Below are positions 20,794 through 28,565 of a stretch of DNA of 64,000 nt, one piece after another. Source of the DNA: Geomonas silvestris (GTDB taxonomy: Bacteria; Desulfobacterota; Desulfuromonadia; Geobacterales; Geobacteraceae); contig NZ_BLXX01000005.1 in assembly GCF_014193515.1 (NCBI RefSeq), forward strand, positions 248,001 through 312,000. Direction: 5' to 3'. Below the pieces are notes generated by a model. That model saw nothing but the letters and a program-made list of their open reading frames with translations. It was not told where the DNA came from and did no database searches. How positions within the stretch are numbered: position 1 is the stretch's first letter; each line of letters begins with the position of its first letter. The translations under genes were made by a program, and so were the position numbers.

Positions 20794-21648
20794 ATGAACT
20801 ACAGCATGCCGGTACCTATAGATAGTCTGTCCCTCTACCTCGCCGAGATAAACCGCTTCCCGCTTTTGAGTGCGGACGAGGAGCAGCGCCTGGCGTTGCG
20901 CTTTAGAAACGATGGGGATCTGGAAGCCGCCCAGACCCTGATAACCTCCAACCTCCGCTTCGTGGTGAAGGTCGCCGGCGAGTACCGCTCCTACGGGATG
21001 AAGATGCTCGACCTGATCCAGGAAGGGAACATCGGCCTCATGATGGCGGTGCGCAAGTTCGATCCGGCCAAGGGGGTGCGCCTCATCTCCTATGCCGTCT
21101 GGTGGATCCGGGCTTACATCCAGAACCACATCATCTCGGCCTGGAGTCTGTTGAAGATCGGCACCACCCAGGCACAGCGCAAGCTCTTCTTCAAGCTGAA
21201 CCAGGCCAAGCAGGCCATCATCAACATGACCGGCGAGAGCGACCTGCACTCCACCGCGCTCAGCCTCGACGTGAAGGACGTGGAAGCCCAGGAGATGGAG
21301 CAGCGCCTGCGCGGCGAACTCTCCCTCGACGTAGAGATGTTCGGAGGAGAGGGGGGCTCCTACCTGGAAAGCCTTCCCGACCAGCGCCAGAACCAGGAAG
21401 AGCTCTTGGCCGAGTACCAGGAGGCGACGCAGCTCGAGAAAAACGTGGCGCTCGCCCTCGAAAACCTGAACGAGAAGGAGCGTTTCGTCATCGAGCGCCG
21501 GGTCACCGCCGACACCCCGATGACCCTGCAGGAGATCGCCGACCACTTCTCGCTCTCCCGTGAGCGGGTGCGCCAGATTGAGGACGGCGCCCTGAAGAAG
21601 ATGAAGCGCCTGCTGGCCCCGCTGGTGATCGAGCAGCAGCCCGCCTGA
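20794..21648 (+). CDS. rpoH: Heat-shock sigma factor RpoH (sigma-32)
   Basis: 284 residues. Region 2 (NLRFVVKVAGEYRSYGMKMLDLIQEGNIGLMMAVRKF and the SYAVWWIRAYIQNHI -10 recognition helix) is followed by the RpoH box QRKLFFKL, which separates this family from other group sigma factors. Region 4 ends with LQEIADHFSLSRERVRQIEDGALKKMK, the -35 helix-turn-helix. It directs RNA polymerase to chaperone and protease promoters. The start at 20794 is chosen over longer in-frame sequence because that would read through the CIRCE region; GGGAG lies upstream. It has its own CIRCE-controlled promoter and a terminator. Confidence 0.95.
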   Translation: MNYSMPVPIDSLSLYLAEINRFPLLSADEEQRLALRFRNDGDLEAAQTLITSNLRFVVKVAGEYRSYGMKMLDLIQEGNIGLMMAVRKFDPAKGVRLISYAVWWIRAYIQNHIISAWSLLKIGTTQAQRKLFFKLNQAKQAIINMTGESDLHSTALSLDVKDVEAQEMEQRLRGELSLDVEMFGGEGGSYLESLPDQRQNQEELLAEYQEATQLEKNVALALENLNEKERFVIERRVTADTPMTLQEIADHFSLSRERVRQIEDGALKKMKRLLAPLVIEQQPA

Positions 21649-21673
21649 TATAGTCAAAAGCGATTCTGAGTAT

Positions 21674-21714
21674 CGAAAAAAAGGCGTTTCCGCACCGGGA
21701 GCGCCTTTTTTTGT
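21674..21714 (+). terminator. Terminator of rpoH
   Basis: AAAAAAAGGCG and CGCCTTTTTTT arms around a GC-rich loop, 28 nt beyond the rpoH stop, with seven T at the end. Confidence 0.88.
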
Positions 21715-21766
21715 AGGCAGGGCCGAAGTATTAAGCTATGCTCAGCAACCTTCGAAGGAGCCTAAC

Positions 21767-22516
21767 ATGTTCAACCATCAGGAAAAAGAGCGTTACGCCC
21801 GGCATCTCATGCTGGAGGAAGTGGGTGAGGCGGGACAGCTGCGCCTTAAGGAGGGGAGGGTCTTGGTGATCGGTGCCGGGGGGCTCGGCTCACCGGTCGC
21901 CCAGTACCTGGCTGCCGCGGGGGTGGGGACCATCGGGATCGCCGACGGGGACCGGGTGGAACTCTCCAACCTGCAGCGCCAGGTGATCCACGGTACCGGA
22001 GACTTGGGGCGCGCCAAGGTGGCATCGGCCCGGGACCGGATGCTGGAGATCAACCCGGGCGTCAGGGTCGAGTGTCACGAGGGGTGGGTTCGCCGGGAGA
22101 ACGTCGCGGAGCTGGTAGGGAGCTACGACTTCGTGGTCGACGCCACCGACAACTTCGACGCCAAGTTCCTGATCAACGACGCCTGCCTGGCCGCTGGTAA
22201 GGCCTACTCGCACGGCGGGATCCTTAAGTTCCAGGGGCAGACCATGACCGTGCTGCCGAAGAGAAGCACCTGCTACCGCTGCATCTTCCCGGAACCTCCC
22301 GAACCAGAGGTGGCGCTTTCCTGTTCGCGCGCCGGGGTGCTCGGGGTACTGCCGGGGGTGATCGGGGCGATCCAGGCCACCGAGGCGATCAAGTACCTCG
22401 TGGGGATCGGGGAACTCCTGACCTCGCGGCTGCTCACCTACGACGTACTCAGGCTGCGTTTTCGAGAGGTCCCCCTGCAGCGCAACAGTGCCTGCCCGGC
22501 CTGCGGGGACGTGTGA
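21767..22516 (+). CDS. MoeB/ThiF/HesA-family ubiquitin-like protein activating enzyme
   Basis: 249 residues, an E1-like adenylyltransferase that activates the C-terminal Gly-Gly of a small sulfur carrier (MoaD or ThiS). The N-terminal RYARHLMLEEVG segment, the ATP loop GAGGLGSP, the Arg-finger region NLQRQVIHG, the DATDNFDAKFLINDAC segment, and two CxxC pairs for zinc (CYRC near 172 and CPAC near 245) are all present. A candidate catalytic Cys lies in ALSCSRAGVLG. No moa or thi genes are adjacent, so MoeB versus ThiF cannot be decided; thiL lies 41 kb away in the window. AAGGAG site before the ATG. Confidence 0.9.
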   Translation: MFNHQEKERYARHLMLEEVGEAGQLRLKEGRVLVIGAGGLGSPVAQYLAAAGVGTIGIADGDRVELSNLQRQVIHGTGDLGRAKVASARDRMLEINPGVRVECHEGWVRRENVAELVGSYDFVVDATDNFDAKFLINDACLAAGKAYSHGGILKFQGQTMTVLPKRSTCYRCIFPEPPEPEVALSCSRAGVLGVLPGVIGAIQATEAIKYLVGIGELLTSRLLTYDVLRLRFREVPLQRNSACPACGDV

Positions 22517-22564
22517 CGGGGCGCTGGCAAGGGGGCTCGTCCTAGCGAGGGGGGGCCGCCCGCG

Positions 22565-23146
22565 CTACGCCTTGAACTTGCTCTCGGTGCCGGCGCGCAG
22601 CCGGGCGATGTTTTCGTGGTGCCGGAAGATGACGATGAGCGCGATGATGGCCGACATCACGATCAACTCGGGCTGGCGGGTGGCCAGGGCGACGAAGAGC
22701 GGGATGGTCGCGGCGGCGCTGATCGAGGCGGCCGAGACGTAGCGCCACCTGTAGAGGACCCCCGCGAAGACGGCGACGCCCCCCACGAGCGAAAGAGGTG
22801 CCGCGGCGATGAAGACCCCCAGCGCGGTCGCCACCCCTTTGCCCCCCTTGAACCCCAGGAACACGGTGTAGACGTGCCCCAGGAAGGCTGCCAGACCGAT
22901 GCCGGCGACCCAGATCTCGGGCAGGCCCAGCTGGCGGGCGACCAGCACGGGGATCACCCCTTTCAGGCAGTCCCCCACCAGGGTGAGGATGCCGACTTTT
23001 CGGCCGGCGCTGCGGTAGACGTTGGTGGCCCCGATGTTGCCCGAGCCGGTCTCGCGGATGTTGACGCCGCAGGCGCGCGCCAGTAACAGGCCGGTCGGAA
23101 CGGAACCGAGCAGGTAGGAAAAGACAAGGAGCAGTATCTCTTTCAA
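22565..23146 (-). CDS. plsY: Glycerol-3-phosphate acyltransferase PlsY
   Basis: 193 residues with five to six membrane helices. PlsY transfers the acyl group of acyl-phosphate to glycerol-3-phosphate, the first step of phospholipid synthesis, in the inner membrane. Family motifs are present: SVPTGLLLAR, GSGNIGATNVYR, GFKGGKGVATALGV and FRHHENIARL. The start codon is TTG (23144-23146), supported by AGGAGAG about six bases upstream; no ATG or GTG fits better. Transcribed alone towards the moeB-like gene, with which it converges. Confidence 0.95.
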   Translation of the reverse strand: MKEILLLVFSYLLGSVPTGLLLARACGVNIRETGSGNIGATNVYRSAGRKVGILTLVGDCLKGVIPVLVARQLGLPEIWVAGIGLAAFLGHVYTVFLGFKGGKGVATALGVFIAAAPLSLVGGVAVFAGVLYRWRYVSAASISAAATIPLFVALATRQPELIVMSAIIALIVIFRHHENIARLRAGTESKFKA

Positions 23147-23457
23147 AAAAGCTCTCCTGGGTGTCGTTGATGAGCACCGCGCATCCTACAGTATTTCACG
23201 GCAAACTGCAAGGTGCCGTAAGTTTTAAGAAATTAGTAATCTGTCCGGGTGCGGTTGGCGTTCTCTACCATTGTCATAAAGCCAAACTGTGGTAACCATA
23301 CAAAGAGAAACGGCCCCGCTTCTGTGAGTAACTCCGTTCCAGGAGCCCTCTTGATCCAATCGCAGCGTTTGTTGTTAGGTGCAGCCGGTAACGGCTTTGC
23401 GCAGTGCACGATGACTGTTGGTTCGGAAATCCGCACGAGTAGCTTGAGGAACAGGAT
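23147..23457. other. Divergent intergenic region, nothing specific seen
   Basis: 311 bp between plsY and the sensor kinase, which point away from each other, so promoters for both must lie here. I found no clear hexamer pair, operator palindrome or structured RNA. Confidence 0.4.
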
Positions 23458-24843
23458 GTGACGGATCGCAAACGCTTGTCATTCGCCAGCAGGGAGCTCA
23501 CCACCTTTCTGGTTGGCATGTCCATCATGCTGGTGTCGTGGGTCATGGACGCGGCGCTGGATACTGCCTTTGAAAGGGGGAGCTTCTTCAGCCAGCTCCT
23601 AACCCCCGCCGACCACGACATGGCCATCCGCATCTGGTTTGCCGCCACGGTCCTCTTCTTCGTCATCTACATCTCCCGAACGCACCACAAGCAGCGCCAG
23701 CAGGAGGCGCGGGTGCGCGCGGCCCTGCACAGCGCCGAGCTGGAGCGCACCCGGGCGCAGGCCGTGCTGGAGAGCCTGGGTGACGCCATCAGCCTGCAGG
23801 ACCTGGAGATGAAGATCCTGTACCAGAACAAGGCGCACATCGCGATGATGGGTGAGCATCTAGGGGAGTACTGCTACCAGGCCTACCAAGGGGAGGGTGC
23901 GGTCTGCTCGGGGTGCCACCTGGACCAGTCCTACCGCGACGGTGAGAGCCACAAGACCGAGCGCCAGGCGGTCACCGCCCAGGGGCTGCGTTGCACCGAG
24001 ATCATCTCCACACCGCTGCGCGACACCTCAGGCCGCATCGTTGCGGGTGTCGAGTCGGTGCGCGACGTCACCGAACGCAAGCGGGCCGAACTCGAGATCG
24101 AGCGGATGAACCGGGAGTTGGAGTTGCGCGCCCTCGAGCTGGTTGAGGCGAACCGGGAGCTGGAATCGTTCTGCTACTCGCTCTCCCACGACCTGCGCTC
24201 CTATATCACCCGTATCAGCACCGCGCAGCAGATCCTGGCCCAGACCCCTCGGCTCAAGGAGACGGAGTTCGCCTATCCTGTTGGGATCATCGAGGACTCC
24301 TGTCGCGGCATGGAAGAGCTCATCGAGGCGATCCTCACCCTGTCGCGGCTCTCGCGCGAGGCGATGCACTGGGAGGACGTCCCGCTCTCGGAATTGGCGC
24401 AGCAGGTGGTACTGCAGCTGAGACAGGAGGACTTGCAGCGACAGGTCGAGGTGGTGATCCAGCCGGGGCTCGTGGTGCGCGGCGACCGGAACCTGTTGCG
24501 GGTGGTCCTGGAGAACCTGTTCGCCAACGCCTGGAAGTACACCGCCAAGGCGCCGACTCCCCGCATCGAGCTGGGGAGCACGACCTGCGAGGGAAAAACC
24601 TGCTTCTACGTGCGGGACAACGGGATCGGGTTCGACATGGAGGAGCAGGCCCTTCTGTTTCGCCCCTTCAAGCGGCTCAAGAGCTCCCAGGGGTATCCGG
24701 GGACCGGGGTGGGGCTGGCCACCGTGGAACGGGCGGTGCAGCGTCACGGTGGCAAGGTCTGGGGGGAAGGTGCGGAAGGGGAGGGGGCCTGCTTCTACTT
24801 CATGCTCCCCGAGAAGTCGGGCAGCGGCGCTGCGGGCGTCTAG
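23458..24843 (+). CDS. Membrane PAS sensor histidine kinase with Cys-motif PAS domain
   Basis: 461 residues, starting with GTG (GAGGA upstream). Two membrane helices (about 15-35 and 60-78) bracket a short extracytoplasmic loop. The PAS domain (about 100-205) contains C-Y-x9-C-x2-C (Cys139, Cys150, Cys153), a pattern of several delta-proteobacterial PAS domains where iron, haem or redox sensing has been suspected. HisKA follows with SLSHDLRSYITRI (phospho-acceptor His244), then HATPase with NLFANAWKYT (N box), DNGIGFD (G1) and GTGVGLATVERAVQRHGG (G2). No response regulator is adjacent. Its N-terminal membrane module resembles that of the PAS protein at 49399. Confidence 0.92.
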   Translation: MTDRKRLSFASRELTTFLVGMSIMLVSWVMDAALDTAFERGSFFSQLLTPADHDMAIRIWFAATVLFFVIYISRTHHKQRQQEARVRAALHSAELERTRAQAVLESLGDAISLQDLEMKILYQNKAHIAMMGEHLGEYCYQAYQGEGAVCSGCHLDQSYRDGESHKTERQAVTAQGLRCTEIISTPLRDTSGRIVAGVESVRDVTERKRAELEIERMNRELELRALELVEANRELESFCYSLSHDLRSYITRISTAQQILAQTPRLKETEFAYPVGIIEDSCRGMEELIEAILTLSRLSREAMHWEDVPLSELAQQVVLQLRQEDLQRQVEVVIQPGLVVRGDRNLLRVVLENLFANAWKYTAKAPTPRIELGSTTCEGKTCFYVRDNGIGFDMEEQALLFRPFKRLKSSQGYPGTGVGLATVERAVQRHGGKVWGEGAEGEGACFYFMLPEKSGSGAAGV

Positions 24844-24936
24844 GAGCGGGACGCGCTGCCTCCCTGCCGTTTCTGAAGCGGAGCCGGCCGCTGCGCACAG
24901 CTGGCTCCTGTCGGAGGGCGGGGCGGCGGCTTCGGG

Positions 24937-25401
24937 TCAGCTGGCCGGCGCTTCCGGGCCGGCGCCTGCCTCCGGGCCCCTGCCGCGCCGCGCCTCGGCC
25001 TTCAGCACGAACCAGGTCATGGCGAGAAAGAGCAAGTCACGGGCCAGCGCCGCCCACGGCGTGGTCTTCTCGCCGCCCTGCTTGAAGCAGCCGCAGTCGA
25101 TGTCGAGCCCCCGCACGATGGCCGAGGCGAGGGCCGCGATGAACACCAGGTTCAAAACGCCGATGATGAGCGCCCCGCTGCGCACCCGGTAGCCAAGCAC
25201 CAGCAAAAGGCCGCAGGCCAGCTCCACGAAGGGGAGCGCCGCCGCGGTCAGGTAGCTGCCGAAGTAGGGGAGGATGCGGTAGGCGGCCACGCTGCCGGCA
25301 AAGGCGACGGGGTCGGCGATCTTCAGTACCGCCGCGTAGATGAACACGGCACCAAGCGCGATGCGCACCGCAGCCGAAAGGTAGTTCTTCAATTGGCTCA
25401 T
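24937..25401 (-). CDS. MauE/DoxX-family membrane protein
   Basis: 154 residues with four predicted helices, matching the MauE branch of the DoxX superfamily (ALGAVFIYAAVLKIADP … LPFVELACGLLLVLGYRVRSGALI). A conserved DCGCF motif lies near residue 104. MauE-like proteins are associated with disulfide formation or handling of periplasmic Cys-rich proteins. It overlaps the rhodanese gene by ATGA (25398-25401), so the two are translationally coupled, which suggests a joint role in periplasmic thiol or sulfur chemistry. The C-terminus is Pro/Gly/Ala-rich. Confidence 0.85.
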   Translation of the reverse strand: MSQLKNYLSAAVRIALGAVFIYAAVLKIADPVAFAGSVAAYRILPYFGSYLTAAALPFVELACGLLLVLGYRVRSGALIIGVLNLVFIAALASAIVRGLDIDCGCFKQGGEKTTPWAALARDLLFLAMTWFVLKAEARRGRGPEAGAGPEAPAS

Positions 25402-25907
25402 GATCCCCCCTTAGCCACCGGATACCCCGCGTCGCGCCACTCCGGGAACCCCCCCTCGTAGACATAGACGTTCGCGTACCCTGCCTTCACCAGGATCTTG
25501 GCGAGTTCCATGCTGTCGTGGCAGGAAAACCCGTTGCAGTAGGTGATGAGGGAGGCTTCGGCGGGAACCTTCACCTGGAGGGGGCGAGAAGGGTTGCGGC
25601 CCGCCTCTTCGAGCGGCAGGTTGAGCGCACCCTTTATGTGCCCCTCCGCAAAACTCGTCGTGCTGCGCGCATCGAGCAGCATCGCCTGCTTGGCATCGAG
25701 CAGCTCCTTCACCTGCATGAGCCCAAGCGGCATCGGCTCGGCCACGGCATTTGCCGGATTTGCCGCGGGTGCCGCTTCGGCACGGGCCGCGACCTCGCCC
25801 CGCCAGGCGCTGGTCAAAAGGGTCCTGTTCCAGGCGATGCCGACGCTTGCCGAGAGCGCCACGATCAGCAGGATTTCCAGGGCCGTCCCCAGCCAGTTCT
25901 TCTTCAT
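25398..25907 (-). CDS. Membrane-anchored rhodanese-like sulfurtransferase
   Basis: 169 residues. An N-terminal helix (about 5-27) anchors it to the inner membrane with the rest outside. A single rhodanese domain (about 60-165) shows LLDARSTTSFAEGHIKGALNLP, the active-site segment ITYCNGFSCHDS with two Cys (the first is the expected catalytic Cys), and VYVYEGGFPEWRDAGYPV. Such proteins carry persulfide sulfur or act as thiol carriers. It is the first gene of a two-gene operon with the MauE-like protein and overlaps it by 4 bp. Confidence 0.88.
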   Translation of the reverse strand: MKKNWLGTALEILLIVALSASVGIAWNRTLLTSAWRGEVAARAEAAPAANPANAVAEPMPLGLMQVKELLDAKQAMLLDARSTTSFAEGHIKGALNLPLEEAGRNPSRPLQVKVPAEASLITYCNGFSCHDSMELAKILVKAGYANVYVYEGGFPEWRDAGYPVAKGGS

Positions 25908-26013
25908 GTCCCCAACCTTTCGCGCCGGGCCACGCTCGGCCCTCGCGTTAGCGTCTTTGCTACCTGTCTGATTTTACTGCGAAATATGCCCGGGCGTCAA
26001 CCGCGGCACCCGC

Positions 26014-27066
26014 TTAGGGCTCCTCCCACTCCCGGAAGTCCCCCCGTTCGATGGAAACCGAGACGATCTTGGCGGCCGCCGCCACCGGGATGGCCAGAAG
26101 TATCCCCCAAAAGCCGAACAGCTCGCCCAGCGCCATGACCATGATGATGGTGAGCAGCGGGTTTAAATTCATGGAGCGCTTGAACACCAGCGGCTTCACC
26201 AGGTACCCCTCGAGGAAGTAGATGGCCGCGAAGGCGATCACCACCTTGACGAGGATCAGCCCGTTTTGGAACTTGAGGTAGGCGAAGAAGAGCGCCGGGA
26301 TGGTGGCGATGATCACGCCGATGAAGGGGAGTATCGAGGCGAGCCCGGCGAAGATGCCGTTGAAGAGGGCGTAGTCGACGTCGAGGATGAAGAGGGCGAC
26401 GCTTGAGAACAGGGCGACGATGAAGGAGACGATCAGCTGCCCCCTGAGGTAGCCGCCGATGCTCTCGTTCACCTCGTGGCCGATCTCCAGAAGCACCTCG
26501 CGGCGGCGCCAGGGGAGCCAGGAGGTGACGGTCTTTTTGATCTGGGCCTTGTAGAAGAGCATGAAAAACACCAGGATCGGCGAGAGGACCAGGTTGAAGA
26601 TGTTGAAGATCAGGCTCGCGGCCGCGTTGTAGACCCCGGTTCCCAGGTTGGAGAAGAGTTTGTTGAGCCCCTCCACCGCCTGGTCCACCGCCCAGCTCCA
26701 CTCCTCCGCGCCGTAGTAGGGCTGGATCTGCGCCTCGAGGCCGGAACCGAGGTCGCGCGCCTTCTGCAGGTAGAGCGGGATGCTCGGGATGAGCGCCTGC
26801 CAGCGCATGAGGATGAAGGGGACGAAGTAGGAGAAGAAGAAGACCGCGAACACCGAGAGCGCCAGGTAGAGCACCAGGATCCCCTTGGAGCGCGAGATCC
26901 CCCGCTTCTCCAGCTGCAGCACCAGGGGGTCCAGGAGGTAGGCGATCACGAAGGAGAGCAGGAAACAGGAGGTGGTGTGGCGCAGGGCATGACCGGCCGC
27001 GAAGAGTGCCGCCCCCAAAAGCAGGATCAGGACGGCACGGTTCGTAGCGCTGGCAGATGATGACAT
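26014..27066 (-). CDS. AI-2E family transporter (PerM/YhhT-like)
   Basis: 350 residues with about eight membrane helices and a long soluble segment around 85-150, as in the AI-2E/PerM exporter family. Typical pieces are SFVIAYLLDPLVLQLEKRGISR near the N-terminus, SPILVFFMLFYKAQIKK, and the C-terminal GYLVKPLVFKRSMNLNPLLTIIMVMALGELFGFWGILLAIP. Members have been linked to export of AI-2, Na+/H+ exchange or indole derivatives, so the substrate here cannot be read from sequence. The start has GAGGAG directly upstream. Preceded 25 bp upstream by the UPF0158 gene on the same strand, probably one operon. Confidence 0.92.
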   Translation of the reverse strand: MSSSASATNRAVLILLLGAALFAAGHALRHTTSCFLLSFVIAYLLDPLVLQLEKRGISRSKGILVLYLALSVFAVFFFSYFVPFILMRWQALIPSIPLYLQKARDLGSGLEAQIQPYYGAEEWSWAVDQAVEGLNKLFSNLGTGVYNAAASLIFNIFNLVLSPILVFFMLFYKAQIKKTVTSWLPWRRREVLLEIGHEVNESIGGYLRGQLIVSFIVALFSSVALFILDVDYALFNGIFAGLASILPFIGVIIATIPALFFAYLKFQNGLILVKVVIAFAAIYFLEGYLVKPLVFKRSMNLNPLLTIIMVMALGELFGFWGILLAIPVAAAAKIVSVSIERGDFREWEEP

Positions 27067-27090
27067 AGGCTCCTCGGGAGGTGCTCTTGG

Positions 27091-27528
27091 TTAGAACCCG
27101 CGCTCCGGCGGGTAGATGTCGTGCTCTTCGAGCCACTGGCCGACGCGGCCGGTTATGAGCTCCTCGCGCACCGCGTTGAAGCGCTCCTGCTCCTCGGGGT
27201 AGAAGGAGAGGATCTCGCTCAGTCTGCCGTGGGACTGTTTCCCCACGAAGGCACGTACCAGCATCGCCTTGAGGCCGTCGTTTTGCACCCCCTGGATGAA
27301 GGCGTGCACCATCTGCCGCTCCTGGGCGTAGTCGAAAGCCGGGATGGTGAGGTAGCGGTCGTTTTGCGCCTCCACCTCGTCCCAGAAGGGATCGTCGTCG
27401 TAGTCGGCCGGCACCGAGAAGATCTCGCCGGTCTCCCGGTCCAGGAAGTAGATCATGTCGGGGTCCGGGTTCTCAAAGGCCTCCATGAGATCGTCCCACA
27501 CTATCTCCAGGTTCCGCATGTTGTGCAT
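27091..27528 (-). CDS. UPF0158 family protein
   Basis: 145 residues, soluble, acidic. It begins with NLEIVWDDLMEAFENP and continues with YFLDRETGEIFSVP, the usual opening of UPF0158 proteins, and has a FYPEEQERFNAVREEL segment further on. Function unknown. The start at 27528 has GGAG five bases upstream; an ATG nine bases further in (27519) is possible, and a longer frame to 27603 would overlap the divergent promoter and is unlikely. Likely co-transcribed with the AI-2E-family gene; divergent from the lpxH-like gene. Confidence 0.8.
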   Translation of the reverse strand: MHNMRNLEIVWDDLMEAFENPDPDMIYFLDRETGEIFSVPADYDDDPFWDEVEAQNDRYLTIPAFDYAQERQMVHAFIQGVQNDGLKAMLVRAFVGKQSHGRLSEILSFYPEEQERFNAVREELITGRVGQWLEEHDIYPPERGF

Positions 27529-27560
27529 CAAAACTCCCACAAAAGACAGGTTAACAACCG

Positions 27561-27589
27561 TAGACCTGCCCGCTATTTTTGTATATATT
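27561..27589 (+). promoter_or_regulatory. Promoter placing the start point at the next ATG (leaderless)
   Basis: TAGACC (27561-27566), 17-bp spacer, TATATT (27584-27589). Only six bases separate the -10 from the ATG of the phosphoesterase gene at 27596, so transcription should begin at or within a base or two of the start codon. No Shine-Dalgarno sequence is present upstream. Confidence 0.6.
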
Positions 27590-27595
27590 GGCGCA

Positions 27596-28309
27596 ATGCG
27601 CAAGATCTTCGTCGCCGACGCCCACCTGAGAGACCCGCAGGACCTAAACTACCGGACCCTGGTCCGCTTTCTGGACACCCTTCCCCCCGACACCGACACC
27701 CTCTACCTCTTGGGCGATCTCTTCGAGTTCTGGATCGGGAACCCCGACCCGGTCTACCGTCACTATCGGGAGTTCGTGGACTGCTTGAAGGGCGTGCGGC
27801 AGCGGGGGGTGCGGATCGTCTACTTCGAGGGGAACCACGATTTCCACCTGGAAAGGTTCTTCAAAGAGCAGCTCGGGGCCGAGGTGCACGACGGCGCGGC
27901 GCTCGTCGAGATCGCCGGGCGCCGGGTCTACCTCTGCCACGGCGACGAGGTGAACCGGGACGACCACGGCTACCGGGTGTTTAGGGGCCTCTTGCGCCAT
28001 CCGCTGGTGAAGGCCCTGGTCCCCATCTTCCCGCAGCGCCTGGCCTGCCGGCTGGCGGAGTTCCTCTCCCGGCGCAGCCGCGGGCAGCATGTGGAGCGCG
28101 CCTCGCGCTGGGACTACCGCACGATCCTCGAATCGTTCGCCCGGGAGCGTTTCGCCCAGGGGTGCGACGTGGTGATCACCGGGCACTTCCACCTGCCGAT
28201 CATCTCCCGCGTCGAGGGGAAGACCCTCATCTGCCTGGGGGACTGGATCAGCCAGTTCAGCTACGCCCAGTGCCTGGACGGCGAGTTCACCCTGGAAACC
28301 TTCTCCTGA
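27596..28309 (+). CDS. LpxH-like UDP-2,3-diacylglucosamine diphosphatase
   Basis: 237 residues of the calcineurin-like metallophosphoesterase fold. Metal-binding motifs in order: DAHL (about 8), LGDLFEFWIG, FEGNHDFHL, CHGDEVN, and TGHFHLP near 195. The GDLFEFW signature and overall size fit LpxH, which cleaves UDP-2,3-diacylglucosamine to lipid X in lipid A synthesis at the inner membrane. LpxH of E. coli has GNRD where this protein has GNHD, so assignment is to the LpxH-like group. No other lpx genes are adjacent. The ATG at 27596 begins the conserved core and has no ribosome-binding site; see the promoter entry. Confidence 0.85.
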   Translation: MRKIFVADAHLRDPQDLNYRTLVRFLDTLPPDTDTLYLLGDLFEFWIGNPDPVYRHYREFVDCLKGVRQRGVRIVYFEGNHDFHLERFFKEQLGAEVHDGAALVEIAGRRVYLCHGDEVNRDDHGYRVFRGLLRHPLVKALVPIFPQRLACRLAEFLSRRSRGQHVERASRWDYRTILESFARERFAQGCDVVITGHFHLPIISRVEGKTLICLGDWISQFSYAQCLDGEFTLETFS

Positions 28310-28325
28310 CCCCCTCCGGTCCCCT

Positions 28326-28556
28326 TCAGGGGAGGCCGAACAGCTTCAGATACCCGGCCACCCGCTCCTCGAGGGTTGCCGCGGCGATTTTCTCACAGAC
28401 CTCGTCCGGACGGTAGCCGCGGCAGACCGCCGGCCGCTCCTCGTAGATCCCGCAGGTAAGCGTCTCGGAGAGGTGCCGGCAGCGCTCCCCGACAGGTTTT
28501 TTCAAGGAGCTTATGTCAGGCGCGACGCAGCAGGTGCCGCATCTTCGGCATTCCAT
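28326..28556 (-). CDS. YkgJ-type Cys-cluster protein
   Basis: 76 residues. CRRCGTCC at the very N-terminus and two later Cys (TCGIYEERPAVC) reproduce the YkgJ pattern, annotated as a zinc- or iron-sulfur-binding domain of unknown function. It is a minimal version of the family. A GGGAGGT site stands just before the ATG. It is 9 bp downstream of the penicillin-binding protein gene on the same strand, so one operon. Confidence 0.85.
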   Translation of the reverse strand: MECRRCGTCCVAPDISSLKKPVGERCRHLSETLTCGIYEERPAVCRGYRPDEVCEKIAAATLEERVAGYLKLFGLP

Positions 28557-28565
28557 GCCACCTCC

